From: Physcia stellaris
Lineage: Eukaryota > Ascomycota > Lecanoromycetes > Caliciales > Physciaceae
Direction: 5' to 3'
Assembly (NCBI GenBank): GCA_018902385.1
Contig: JABSSW010000039.1
Span: 186,001-250,000 of the forward strand
DNA length: 64,000 nucleotides
Positions 22,980 to 34,669 of this stretch are shown piece by piece. Each line of letters starts with the position of its first letter. The first letter of the stretch is position 1. The position numbers were made by a program, and so were the translations under genes. The notes below the pieces were generated by a model. That model was not told the DNA's origin and made no database searches. It saw only the letters and a list, made by a program, of their open reading frames with translations.

Positions 22980-25540
22980 ATGGTCTCTTTCTCCGCCATA
23001 GCTCTGTTCACGGTATTGCGGCTGTTTATTTTACTCTCCGGACCTATCAAGTGGACTGGAGCAATACCAGTAGCTTCTCCACAAGCTTCAACAACTCCAT
23101 CAACTGCAGCGACTTCATCAAGCTATTGGATAGCGAATATCAAGCGTCAGGGAAGTGTTGCCTTCGGCGACTCTGCTTTCAAGATCTATCGCAATGTCCA
23201 GGACTATGGTGCCAAAGGTAAGCTGGGCCTTGTGTATTACAGGACTCAGTACTAATCTGGGCTCTCAAGGTGATGGTACTACCGACGATACAGCAGCCAT
23301 CAACTCGGCTATCACCGATGGGAGCCGATGCGGCCTAGGCTGCGACTCTTCCACTGTCACGCCAGCGCTCGTCTACTTCCCGCCCGGCACCTATCTCGTG
23401 AGCCAGCCTATTGTGCAGCTGTATTATACCCAATTTGTCGGAGATGCTATCACTCTCCCAACATTGAAAGCCGCCTCGAACTTCGCTGGCATCGCTGTCA
23501 TTGACTCAGACCCATACACTGACGGTGGCGGTAGGTCGTCGTTTTCCGTGTCCGAAGGTCTGACTAACGTGATCCCATAGCAAACTGGTACACCAACCAA
23601 AACAATTTTTTCCGTCAAGTGCGAAATTTTGTCATTGACCTTACTGGTCTTCCAGCCACGACCGGTACCGGCATTCATTGGCAGGTTGCTCAGGTAGGAT
23701 CTCTTGCATCTACTCAAATACCTAAGACTAAACCTTGCAGGCGACCAGTCTCCAGAACATTCGGTTCGAGATGATTCAAGGAGGCACCGACAACAAACAG
23801 CAAGGGATTTTCATGGACAATGGATCAGGTGGTTGGATGAGCGATCTCACTTTCAATGGTGGCCATTACGGGGCTTTCCTAGGCAATCAGCAGTTCACAA
23901 CGCGCAACCTCAAATTCAATAACGTTCAGACTGCCATTTTCATGAATTGGAATTGGCTTTGGAACTTCAAGTCTATTACAGTCAATGATTGTGGCATAGG
24001 TATCGATATGTCCAACAGTCCTGCAAACCAGTCGGTTGGCTCTGTTATCGTTCAAGACAGCAGCTTCCCTGGTACACCGAAAGCCATCGTTACCGCGTTC
24101 TCGACGACTGCCAATGTCCCAGCCACGGGAGGCACACTCATAATTGACAATGTTGACTTCACAGGCTCGGCGAACGCGGTTGTTGACCAAAATGGCGGGA
24201 CTATCCTTGCAGGTGGTTCCAAAATCGCATCTTGGGCTCAAGGTCACGCATACACTGCCGGTGCCGATGTTTCAGCTGGCGACGCCACCTGCACATCTGC
24301 AACCACCCCAGCTATATCCACTGCGAACGTTCAAGGATTGCTCCAAGTTGCGACAAAGCCTGCATCACTACTAGACAGCTCAGGAGCATTCTTCCAGCGA
24401 TCCAAGCCACAATATGAAAGCGTTCCTGCTTCATCATTTCTCAGCGTTAAATCCGCAGGAGCCAAAGGCGACGGTACCACAGACGATACCGCCGCAATCC
24501 AAGCCGTATTCGACAAAGCCACAGCCAACCAAGTCGTTTACTTCGACCACGGCGCCTACATCATAACCAAAACCGTCAAAGTCCCGTCCAACATCAAAAT
24601 CACAGGTGAGATCTGGCCCCTTATTATGGCGTCTGGCACCGCCTTCTCTTCCCAGACCTCTCCTGCTCCAGTCTTCCAAGTTGGTCAACCTGGCTCCACC
24701 GGCGCAGTCGAGATGAGCGACCTGATGTTCGAAACCAAAGGCTCTGCTCCCGGCGCCGTGATGATTGAATGGAACCTCGGCGCCTCGTCTCAGGGCTCGT
24801 CGGGGATGTGGGACGTACACGTCCGTATCGGCGGCACCGCAGGCACTGGCCTCCAATCCGACACTTGCAGCAAAAATCCATCCGTTCAATCAGCCGACTT
24901 CCCCAAATGCGACGGTGCGTTCCTGATGCTTCGTCTCACCTCCTCCGCCTCCGTATATTTGGAGAACACCTGGTTTTGGGTCGCGGACCACGAGCTCGAT
25001 CGCGCGGACCATAATCAGATCAATATATACAATGGCCGCGGCGTGCTGATAGAGAGCCAGGGCCCCGTGTGGATGTATGGCACTGCGTCTGAGCATAGCC
25101 AGCTGTACAACTACCAGCTTGTCAATGCGAAGAATGTCTATATGGGCGTCATCCAAACCGAGACGCCGTATATGCAAGCCAACCCCATCGCCACGGCTGC
25201 GTTCCCGCCACAGACGGCGTGGCACGATCCGACCTTCGCGGACTGCACTACTGATGCTTGTCGCAAGGCTTGGGGGCTCAGAGTGCTGGCTTCGAGTGAC
25301 GTGTTCATGTATGGTGGGGGCTTGTACTCCTTCTTTGAGAATTACGATCAGAGCTGCCTGGCGACGGAGAGCTGTCAGGAAAATATGGTTAGTTTGGAGT
25401 GTTCGAGCGATGTGTTCCTTTGGGGGCTGAGCACGAAGGCGAGCACACATATGGTCAGCGTTGATGGGGAGGCGGTCGTCAACCAGGTGGATAACACGGA
25501 TAATTTCTGTTCCACGCTCGCGTTGTTTAGGGAGGGTTGA
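22980..25540 (+). CDS. secreted GH55 exo-beta-1,3-glucanase, 803 aa
   Basis: Exons 22980-23217, 23270-23530, 23581-23693 and 23741-25540; 2412 nt, all phases correct. The N-terminus is a hydrophobic signal sequence (residues about 1-30). Two right-handed beta-helix (pectate-lyase-like) domains each begin with the same motif, GAKGDGTTDDTAAI, near residues 78 and 443, as in GH55 enzymes (glucan 1,3-beta-glucosidase, EC 3.2.1.58). Other landmarks are YFPPGTYLVSQPI, FNNVQTAIFMNWNWLW, SSGMWDVHVRIGG and LENTWFWVADHELD. The enzyme releases glucose from the non-reducing ends of beta-1,3-glucan outside the cell, for wall remodelling, storage-glucan use or mycoparasitism. The length is normal for the family and there is no sign of damage. 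Confidence 0.95.
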
Positions 25541-26477
25541 GGACGGAGTTTGGATGATTGATTGGCATTGGATTCGATTGGGTCGAGCATGATGAGGATT
25601 GTTGTGCAGCAGAATTTGGATAGCCACTTTTGGCCCTGATCCGCGACGCAACAAAGTGGACCATTGGCTGCGGTCAGGGACAGAAAGGTGAGCATGATGT
25701 ACAAAAGGAGATTTTCCTTTCTATCTCGACGTTATTTCGATCATGTATGATGCACATATCTCGGCATTTGTATATACTCCATTCACTTGCATTCTGGGGA
25801 CCTACATTCGTTTGGGTCCTTCATGCTTTTCGATTGCCCCTTCTTGTGGTGGTAGTTTACATTTGTATACTCTCAGCGGATCTGATAGCTACGATTTCCT
25901 CCGGTTCATTGTCTGTAGTATCAGAGCCAACATGTAGTATCAGAGCCAACATGTAGTATCAGAGCCAACATGTAGTATCAGAGCCAACTGTATGGATCAG
26001 CTCTATTGACGCCCCAGGTACTGCCAACTTATCGTAGCAGTCTTGGAATTCATTGTTCGTTTATCTTCCTTAGGTATGGCCATTGTTCGTTTTGTCTTCC
26101 TTCGGTGTGATGAGAAGGTGATTATACACCTCGAAACACGAAACAGAACAATATGTGAAAAGGAACTCGACCAGGTCTCAAACTTAACAATGATCGAGAC
26201 AGCATGAATATCGAAACAGCATGAATATCCCAGTCTCAGAAAATTCTCTGAGCGTCTTCACTCTCTGGTTACACGAATATGGATATATAAATGCTGCTCA
26301 AGGTCCCCATTCTCTATCTACTCACCAGCAACTCATCAAGCTATCCCTCATAACCAATACCCAACACAACCGTCTACCCCGAAAACAACCCTTTTCCAAA
26401 AACTATACCATTCGATCGTCTACCAACTCCTCAAGCCTCCCTCCCTCAGTCCCCTTTCTCAACCACACCACCTCAAC
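25541..26477. other. intergenic with a short tandem repeat and a TATA-bearing promoter
   Basis: Holds the 3' flank of the glucanase, the 19-bp tandem repeat at 25916-25988, a duplicated CATTGTTCGTTT.TCTTCCTT block near 26050-26100, and a TATATAAAT box at about 26284. The box is followed by a CA/CT-rich leader ending at the ATG at 26478. Confidence 0.45.
25916..25988. repeat. 19-bp tandem repeat, about 4 copies
   Basis: The unit TAGTATCAGAGCCAACATG is repeated without change, the last copy incomplete. Noncoding, about 375 bp after the glucanase stop. Confidence 0.9.
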
Positions 26478-26690
26478 ATGCGGCCAAGAGATCCTCCCCA
26501 CATGATCCACCTCAAATGCTGCACATGCAGAAAATCCATGAAATGTCCTTCGTCCGGAGTTCGACCGGAGATATGCGAAAGGATACGCAAAAGGGAGTTC
26601 CAGGAATGTCAGCATGTAATGGCCTATTGTGATGTATGCATACCCTGGGATAAGAAGAAGAAGAGACCGCTAGTTACACGGTTATCATAG
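26478..26690 (+). CDS. possible small Cys-rich protein, 70 aa
   Basis: The single-exon frame has CCTC, MKCP, EICE, QECQH and YCDVC groups, a spacing like a small zinc-binding module, and ends in a Lys-rich tail (WDKKKKRPLV). Support comes mainly from context: a TATATAAAT box 190 bp upstream and a CA-rich, AG-poor leader that looks like a fungal 5' UTR. There is no signal peptide. A second Met eight codons later could be the true start. I know no family for it, so this is a candidate rather than an established gene. Confidence 0.45.
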   Translation: MRPRDPPHMIHLKCCTCRKSMKCPSSGVRPEICERIRKREFQECQHVMAYCDVCIPWDKKKKRPLVTRLS

Positions 26691-28430
26691 GAGCCGTATA
26701 CAACAGGCGGAGTGAGGAGTGGGGAGTGAGGAGTTTCTCGACGTGGCTGGAATGCTTGATAAAAGGCGGTGGATGTAATGAGCGTGCGGGAAGGGATCTT
26801 GATGGATAATACTAATTGCGATTGAAAGATGAGCGAAAAATTTGGAGATGGGTCGTGGATATTAATATTAATTCGAAGATGAGCGAAAAGTTTGAAGATG
26901 GGTCCTGGATATTGATATTCATTGGAAGATGAGCGGAGAATTTTGAGTATACAACTTGGTACTCGAACAAAGAAAAAAGATAATGAGAATGAGAATGGAC
27001 AGCTGGACAAGCGACTCCACACTAATGGGAGATATCTACTCGAGTGGTACCCCTTGTTCATCGAAGGTCAACACAAACCACAGAATCGGCTTCTCCGTGC
27101 GCAACAATCTGAGCATTTCACACGCTTTCTGTGTGCCCTTTCCTGCATTACCGTGAGGACCGGGAACAACGGAGTTCAGAGAGAGCTTGGGATCCTATAT
27201 CTAGAGGGGATAGAAATAGACTGTACGGGGACATTCAATTTCGTGTGGGGTGGGAATTTAGTGTAACGAGGAAACTTCCCCTTAAAACTCCTACCCATCT
27301 TTCACTATCCTATCAATTCCTACCCTGGCCCTTTCCATATAAGGTATATCTTCCGGAGCCACTATGTTTCAGACATGTCAAGATTGCGATTGCCTTTTCC
27401 CTCTTCCCTTTTCCCTTTTTACCTTTTCGCTATTCCCTATCCTAGCTTTCTAGGATCCTGCTATTCCCCGGCCACAACAGGCTTTTAGTCGCTCGCTGGA
27501 AAGAGCATCGGGTTCTCATATCTGACTTACACAGAAAATCTACCAAAAACCTCTAAGCGCGCCCCCTTCCCCCGTTCCCCCTTCGTTGTATCTATAGCCT
27601 GGCTGCCCACTGCCTAAGACCTAGTGTCGGAGCGCATACTTCAAGAAATACAGTAAGATTTCTTGTTCTAGGAAGCGGAGCACCAATCTTCTATGGGATG
27701 TGACGAAGGTTGGTGGGAAGGTTGCTGGGGAGGAGAAGTTGGGGTTGAGGTTGGTCGTAGAAGTTTGTTAAATTGGGGATCACCACAAGAATAGGGGTGA
27801 TATAGGAAGGATAGCGGAGTGGGGATAATCGCTCTTTGTCTATGCAAAAAGATGAATGTTTTCATGACGCTGAATGAATGACCGGAAAAGGAGCAATTTA
27901 TTCGATTTAGGGGCGTGATGAAAGCTGGTAGTAGAGGATCCTGGGGTTTGGGGTCTGAGTTATGATACGATTCACGTCGCTCCTCTATGACTGCATTTCC
28001 CTACCTTTTACCTGCTCTAGAGGAAATACAGGAAATGGGGGAAATTGGCCCTGACAAAAGACCAAATCGAGTGTTTATCGGTGGTTCGCCCCGGCCAGCA
28101 ATCTATTGGAAATGGAAAAGCCAGTAATGACAAAGCAAAAAGCATTTAGAAGAGAAGGGAAAGCACCTACCGCGTCCGAACTATACCTGGTAGCTGATTG
28201 GGATGTTGTAAGTCATGAGAAGAGAACCCCCTTTAACATCCATCCGCCTACGCCCTCTATCGACGATAATTACTCATATTACACACGATCTAAAGCAAGC
28301 GCACACCGAGCTCGGAAAAGGCTGTACTGAGTAGTACGAGCGCAGTCCGTCACTCGGCATAAATCCAACCCACGTGAAAAAGCGCCTTGATATGCAAGCA
28401 GCGAACGACTCTAGAATTCTAGGCTTTTAC
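26691..28430. other. intergenic, no gene recognised
   Basis: Contains the 50-bp tandem repeat at 26821-26945 and pyrimidine-rich stretches at 27380-27440. Short ORFs are without support. It ends at the 3' side of the phosphate carrier gene. Confidence 0.45.
26821..26945. repeat. 50-bp tandem repeat, about 2.5 copies
   Basis: GAAGATGAGCG, then AATTTGGAGATGGGTC, recurs at an exact 50-bp spacing (gagcg at 26831, 26881 and 26931), with a few substitutions between copies. Confidence 0.8.
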
Positions 28431-29590
28431 TCATTTCGCGATCTCGACACCGCCCGTCGCGCCGAGGGCCTTCTTGATATCGCCGTAGATGGCGAATTGT
28501 CCGGCAGTCTGTTGTCTGTCAGCATTTCCTCGAGCAGAAGATGGCGAGATACACTTACCAAGGTTCCAACCATGAACAGACGAGCTCCGATCCCAGCATA
28601 GCTCCCGCGTAGCCCAAGCTCTCCGGCAATCTTGATCAGACGGCTCGTAGTCCCCTCTCCGGGCAGCCCCTTGGTCTTGTTGATCTTGCTCAGCATGGTA
28701 TCGGCCGGCTGCGAGACGATGGCTGCGGCGAATCCGGCCGTGAGACCCGATCCGAGGTTGATGACAGTCTGCATGCCGTTTGAGGTTTTCGATTTGTCAA
28801 CGCGCCTGTAGACTGCTTCGGCGACTTTCTCGTAGACGACGAATTTGGCCATTGTGTAGGGGACCCTTTTTCACGGGTCAGTAACATTCTTGAAGCGGAG
28901 GGCGAAGTGCTGGATGATGGAGAGAGGGTGAACCTACTGCTTGAAGAGGATGGGACCAAAGCCGGAGTAGAAGGCACCCAGACCCTCCTGACTCGCAATC
29001 TTGCTGAAGCCACTGACGAGCCCACTTGCGAACGTGGGCTCTGAGACGAGTCGGATTCTCGTCGCCTCGAGTGGGCAGAGGGCGATATCGGCGAAGAACT
29101 CGGCTGCTGCTGCGGAAGCTAGGTAGACCGCCGTTCGGTTGTTGGATGCACTCTCGTAGCCTAGGTAATTGATGAACTGTTGCTTGAAAAGCTCATAACC
29201 TCCGAATTTGAAAGCGCCTTGTAGGAAGTAGCCGGCCGCGGTGGGACCGAAGCCAGTCCAGATGGCACCAGCGCCCTCGTTGGCGATGACTTGGCGGAAA
29301 CCACCGATCAGGCCTCTATTGTAGGTTACTGGGTCCAATTGTATCCTCGTCTTGACACTGATCGGAACGTGAGTCTAGCGTCAATGGCAGGGTATCTAGA
29401 CAAGAGCTGCTTACACATCCACCGGTGTGAGACCACCATGGGTCACAGAGCAGCAGACTGCGCCGGCCAAAGCGAATCTGGAGTAGAGTTGGAGACCGCT
29501 CAGCTTGGCGGGGGACGCGGCGCTGGCATTTTGAACGACGGCATCGAGCTTTGTCGAGCCTGTAGAGGAAGGGGGGGCTGATGCAGCCAT
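28431..29590 (-). CDS. MIR1: mitochondrial phosphate carrier, 326 aa
   Basis: Exons 29590-29415, 29357-28938, 28865-28559 and 28508-28431; introns of 50-72 bp; 981 nt in phase. It has three repeats of the mitochondrial carrier family, with signatures [16 protein letters not shown] and QPADTMLSK. The blocks [18 protein letters not shown] and [19 protein letters not shown] are diagnostic for the SLC25A3/Mir1 phosphate carrier, which imports inorganic phosphate with H+ across the inner membrane for ATP synthesis. The start at 29590 is preferred. An in-frame ATG at 29683 would add 31 Ser/Thr-rich residues, but that stretch reads like 5' UTR. The short final exon encodes the C-terminus [18 protein letters not shown]. 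Confidence 0.95.
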
Positions 29591-32500
29591 AAGAATAGAC
29601 TGGAGGGGAGACTGAGTCTTGACTGAGGTTGATGTGTGGGATGTTGTAGTCCAAGTTGAGCTCGAAAATTGTTCGGATCCCAATTCAGACTCAGACTAGG
29701 CTAAACCTAATGTGACAAAGCTTGCGGGCATTATCGGGCCGGGATGTTGCAGAAAGCACGTGAGGAACATCGTGAAGATGATAGAGACGAGTAAAACAAT
29801 CATCGCCGTTTACAAATCCATGGTGCACCTTTCATCATCTCATTAGGCGAGTATCGTGCTTTCGACCTGCAAGACTGCACGCTCCCAGCGGTCAGTGATT
29901 GGGCCTCCAGATAGGATAATCCGCTCAAAGGTCATCAATCCTCCATTCAGGTCTCTCATCGAAAGTTCAAATATGAAAATGATCAAGTGATTGTGCTAAT
30001 GCTGACATTATTACAGTACATAAAGTGACGGGACTTTCTTGCCTATTGCTCTTACCACCTAGCTGCAGCCATCTTGACTGGAGCCAACTGTGCTCTTGCT
30101 TCATGAGATCATCTAGGTATCCGCTTTGTTTCGATATTCCTCGGGACCCGGACTCAAGAACCTTTTCAGCCTTCAAACATGGAAATCAGCTCCGTATGAC
30201 ACCTCACGACTGTTGCTCTCCCGTCTCTCTACGAACGTATTTACCCGAGTACTCGGGAGCCTTTCCTGCACATCTAGTAGAGAAAGGCAGATTCTTGGTG
30301 TGAACATGATCGAAAGCTCATCAATGGGTTGCGATTCTGCCTTTTGAGACAAGAATGTGGTGTCTATTGGGCGGCAATGTTCTCTCCTTCTCCTTCTCCT
30401 ATGCCTCGTAGCAGACTCGTGGAAGGCAACTTATTCGCTGCTAAAATTCTTTGCTATGTAGCTGTTAGCTACGTATTTAGATGTTGCATTTTTGTCATAT
30501 ATAGCTGGCCGATTTGAGAAACGGACTCACCAATTGCACCTAGGACATTTCAGGCTTGTCTTGCTCGACTTATTAGAAAGAGTAATAGGGGGAAGTATCT
30601 TCCGGTCTTCTCTTCCGGTCTTCTTAGGGCTTTTACCACAAAGATAACATCAAGGAGACCTTCTGGTCCGCGTGTGGTCGCCTCGGCTGGCTCTGACATC
30701 GTAACAGACTCACGGTTTGATAACTTGAGATCCTTTGTACAGCAAGATAGTGCTCGATATTCATGCCGCATACAACCAATCATCAGCAATCACAGCGAAT
30801 GATGTGTCTACGCCTCGGCAGCAGTCAGAGCCAGGACCATGCTCATCATACTGCCTCTTGATGGCCGGACAGAAGTTGCTCCAATTCTTGGCAGGCACTC
30901 CGCTGAGTAGTCCAACTTGTTTCTCTGCCGTCATTCCTTACCGTTGAGCGTATAAGCAAAGAATTTCGACTCCGCAACATGTATCGCGTAGCCAGCGGAT
31001 GTCGGATTTCCTTCTCAATCTAATCATCGATCTGCCGCAAGTTGTAACTACTGAGTCTTTCGGCATGGCTGTACTCCAAGCGCCAAATCGGACAATTTTA
31101 TCGTCGGGAATGTACAACATATAATTCGCCTAGCTTGGGAAGCCAGCGAGCGTTACTTTTGCTCTTCCGCACTGGCGAGAGAACGGCGGCGACCTTGAAG
31201 ATCTTATCATATCTATCTACAACACAGGGTCGACAAGTAGAGCTCGATCAAAGCTAGTGATGGGTGCGCCAACAAGAATAGTGGCTCGGACATTTTGAGA
31301 GACCTCATCTGTACCCCAGATGACGTCCCGAACTTTCTGCTCAACCGCGTCAACAAACAACTGTCTACAGCTCAGCTGGCTTGATCGGTTATTTAAGAAA
31401 CACAGTATGGCATGGTTGTTCCAGGCATCTGTTGCACAAGCACGAAAACGATCCAAGCGCACAGGCAAACCTCTGCATGAGTTCTTTATGGAGCTTACTC
31501 ACTGCTGTTGGTGGCGATCAGATGTCAACTGACACGGAATCTGAAGACCCAGTCCATTCGATAATTGGGACGGTTCAAGAACGAGCGTGCAAATACCTAG
31601 TACCTGCATTCCCCAAACGCGTGACTCCACTTGCTAACCTCGGGAATAATTCGACCATCGATCGAATAATGCATCTAGGAAATTTCTATGTTGAGCGTCG
31701 AACCTTGATCGCCTGAAGAATAGCGTTACTTAGCGTCCATCAATGTCTCAAACGTAAAGTGTCTGACTGGACACAGAATCGCACTACAACGTGCTGCCTA
31801 ATCGTCGTCGAGCGTGAGCTTGTTCAAACGCTTTCTTCGAGGCCTATCTGCCGTGGAACGTGACCTGTCTTTCCAGACACGTTTGATGACATGATACCTC
31901 CGTTCCCAAAGCTCTCAACGATGGTATGTCGTTCAAACAAAGAATCGATAAAAATATCTCGAAACAGTCTTTGGAGCGGATACTGTGGTCATACTAGCTG
32001 TCGCATCAAAAATAGCAGTGGGGTCAGGCAAGGTCGCTATTGAAACAGTGGCACGAGCCCTACCGGCCAAAAAGCTTCTAAAAGTCTTCTGGTCTCGGGT
32101 GGCTGAAACGATGATCAGAGTCTACGAAAATCTCTATTTTGGGTGACCTCTTTCAAATAAATCACACTAATCATACACGGTCGGAATAGTTCACGCCTAG
32201 GTCAGATCCTGAGTACAGGCCACAAAAGCAGCGCTATCAGTTGGTTGGTGTGGAACAGCGATTGTCGTCAAAGAGCCGCGCAGGGCAGCATGTTTCAGAC
32301 TCTCTCCTCCCGAAAATGCCGACATAGTCTACCGTCAGCTGACTGAATTTTTAAGAGCAGGACAATAGTAATGCATTTTCGAATTTGGTGAGCACTCATG
32401 GGCTCGCCAAACAGTCGTGAACCAGGATCGCTTGTTCGTAGGCGGTCCAGAATCATCAGTCAATGGTAAAGAAATTCGGCTAGCCAAATATCCATTGCCC

Positions 32501-34669
32501 ACGGTACTGGTAGCACGCATCTTAGTGCACAGAAGCTCGCATCGTCGAGAGCTGTCTACCATCTATCTACCTACCTGGCACCTGCAACAACATTTGCCAC
32601 TCGAATCATGGGAATGGGCCACGAGTCTGGCTTTGCCAAAGAGAGAGAAGTCGCGGCCTAATGATTTCTCTACATGCACGCTCACAGGGCTACGAAACCT
32701 CCCTATTGTACACGAGCTTAGACTCCTCCGACTTGATAGCGACCTTTGCTGGGCTTCTGGACCTGATGATCGTTTGTAGATAGGTGAGACACAATTTTTT
32801 TTTTCGAAGGTACTAAGACCTTCGGTGGCGAGAAGCTAGAGACTTTGGGATTACCGAGACCTTGCTTGACGCTGAAGATCTAAGGCAAGGCAGATCACCG
32901 TAGATTGGACGGAACCCCCATCTCTACTACTCCAGAGTGCCAAATTGACAGTGATGAATGCTTTTGACGATGCGCTTGGCATTATTAACTTTATCTTTGC
33001 CATCGTCGAATCGATTCAGGAGGTCTACCGTAGACAGCTTCAGTTTTTTTTGTAAACTCTGTCGCAGAGACACGTTTTTATTCGCAATGCTTGAGGCAGC
33101 ATAGCATTTACGGAGAGATCCGGATCACTCATCGATCGCTGCGTAATGCCGACAATGGTGGTGGCTGCCAGTGGCTTGATCAACCAAGATCGCTGGCTGG
33201 AACGGCGAATCAGCGTGGGATTTCATTTGGAATATTCTTCGTGCCTTCTATGACTCTCGTTTGCGCGGGTATTGGAGGATCTCGTCTGGAATCTCCCAAC
33301 AAGGGTTAGAGTAGCCGTTGTAAAGTCAAATTTTGAAAACTCAAGGGTAAAGGCAGCGAGACAAAAACAAACGATCAATCAGAAGCTGGCCCCAGATCAG
33401 GCCAAGCTTCGCCGGAGCTTTGTCCATCCACATAACGGCTTATGCGATGATGCGGCTGTCGTGTTTCAGACTTGAGAATTAGTTCAAGTGGACAGCCTGC
33501 AAATGAGTGGCTGAACTACGACGACAATAGCAACCCCCGTGGACGCCATAATAGTACGTCGACAAGCGATTGACAGCAAGCGGTATTATGTTGCTTATGC
33601 ACGCAATCTATGAAACTTTATCAGAGCGATATCCATCGACTCGTTTCATCTATTTGCGTCCGGCTCTGGGGTACAGGCGGTCGTGTTGAGGCGACAAACG
33701 CGAAAGTACCGCAAGACAAACAGCTTATTCTGCAGATGTTTACTCTCAAGAGAGATTGGGGAAAGGCAGATGAGGCTCGGTTGTCTGAGGATTGTGAGAG
33801 CTCACCGACAGTTCTTCGTGGCTTCCAAGATGCCTGCTGCGTCCTTCTAGTGCTTCTGGAAGAAACGACGATCGCACTCTGTGACCTGATGATCTAACGT
33901 TCAGAATTGCCGTGGCCTGCTATGACGAATCGAGTTAAAGGGGATCCGGTTTCGTCCTCGAAAATGCTCGAGGATGCAGGCCGGTGCCGGGATGGGGTCG
34001 AATAGCATTGCTCGCTGCTGACACTATGCCCAAAGTATGCATCAACCGAAGCTGCCGATCCTTTCTTGGTGCCGACTTGGTCTGTCACCATTCGTTCAAG
34101 GAAGTGCGCGCTAGCGTCATTTTCCCAGCCTTAAGGCACGATGATCTCTTTGCAAACCCTGCCGCACTTGAAGCAGCCATCTGTGTCCCAAAACGATACA
34201 GGAGTGGGTATCGCGACTAGAACATGACGTTCCCGGACTTGGGCCTTGACAGGAGGTCGTTGATCCCTGCTCAAACCCCAAGTGGCCATCTTCTTTCCCC
34301 GTGCGTACCAAATTCAGGAGGCCTTGGATGACCCGGCATGAGAGACCCTAGCGCCACATATCTCCTGCCAACGTTCCCCCAATGCTGTTTCCATACCCCG
34401 CAAAGGAATCTAATGAGCGGCGCTCCTGCGAGCGCCTATAACTACCCTGGTCACTTTCCCTTCGGACTAGGCTCAGTGGTCCCTGTGTATCACTGATGGA
34501 AACTATGAACCTTTGACTCGAGTAGTATTGATCTTCATCTTGTCTTATAACTCTCTTCCATATCCCAATTCATCCTTCCGTATTTTCAGCTCGATCACCT
34601 CCACGACAGAAACGCTTTCTGTTCCTTGCATCTATCATTGAATCAATTTATACGTCCCAAAACAGATCT
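29591..34669. other. 5-kb gene-poor region, no intact gene
   Basis: Many short ORFs on both strands, none longer than about 120 codons and none with a recognisable domain. 31217-31468 (-) and 31381-31716 (+) have somewhat protein-like composition and could be eroded exons. Composition is near the genome average, so this is not an AT island. 34400-34669 (CA/CT-rich, TATA-like) is likely the promoter and leader of the Zn2Cys6 gene. Confidence 0.4.
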
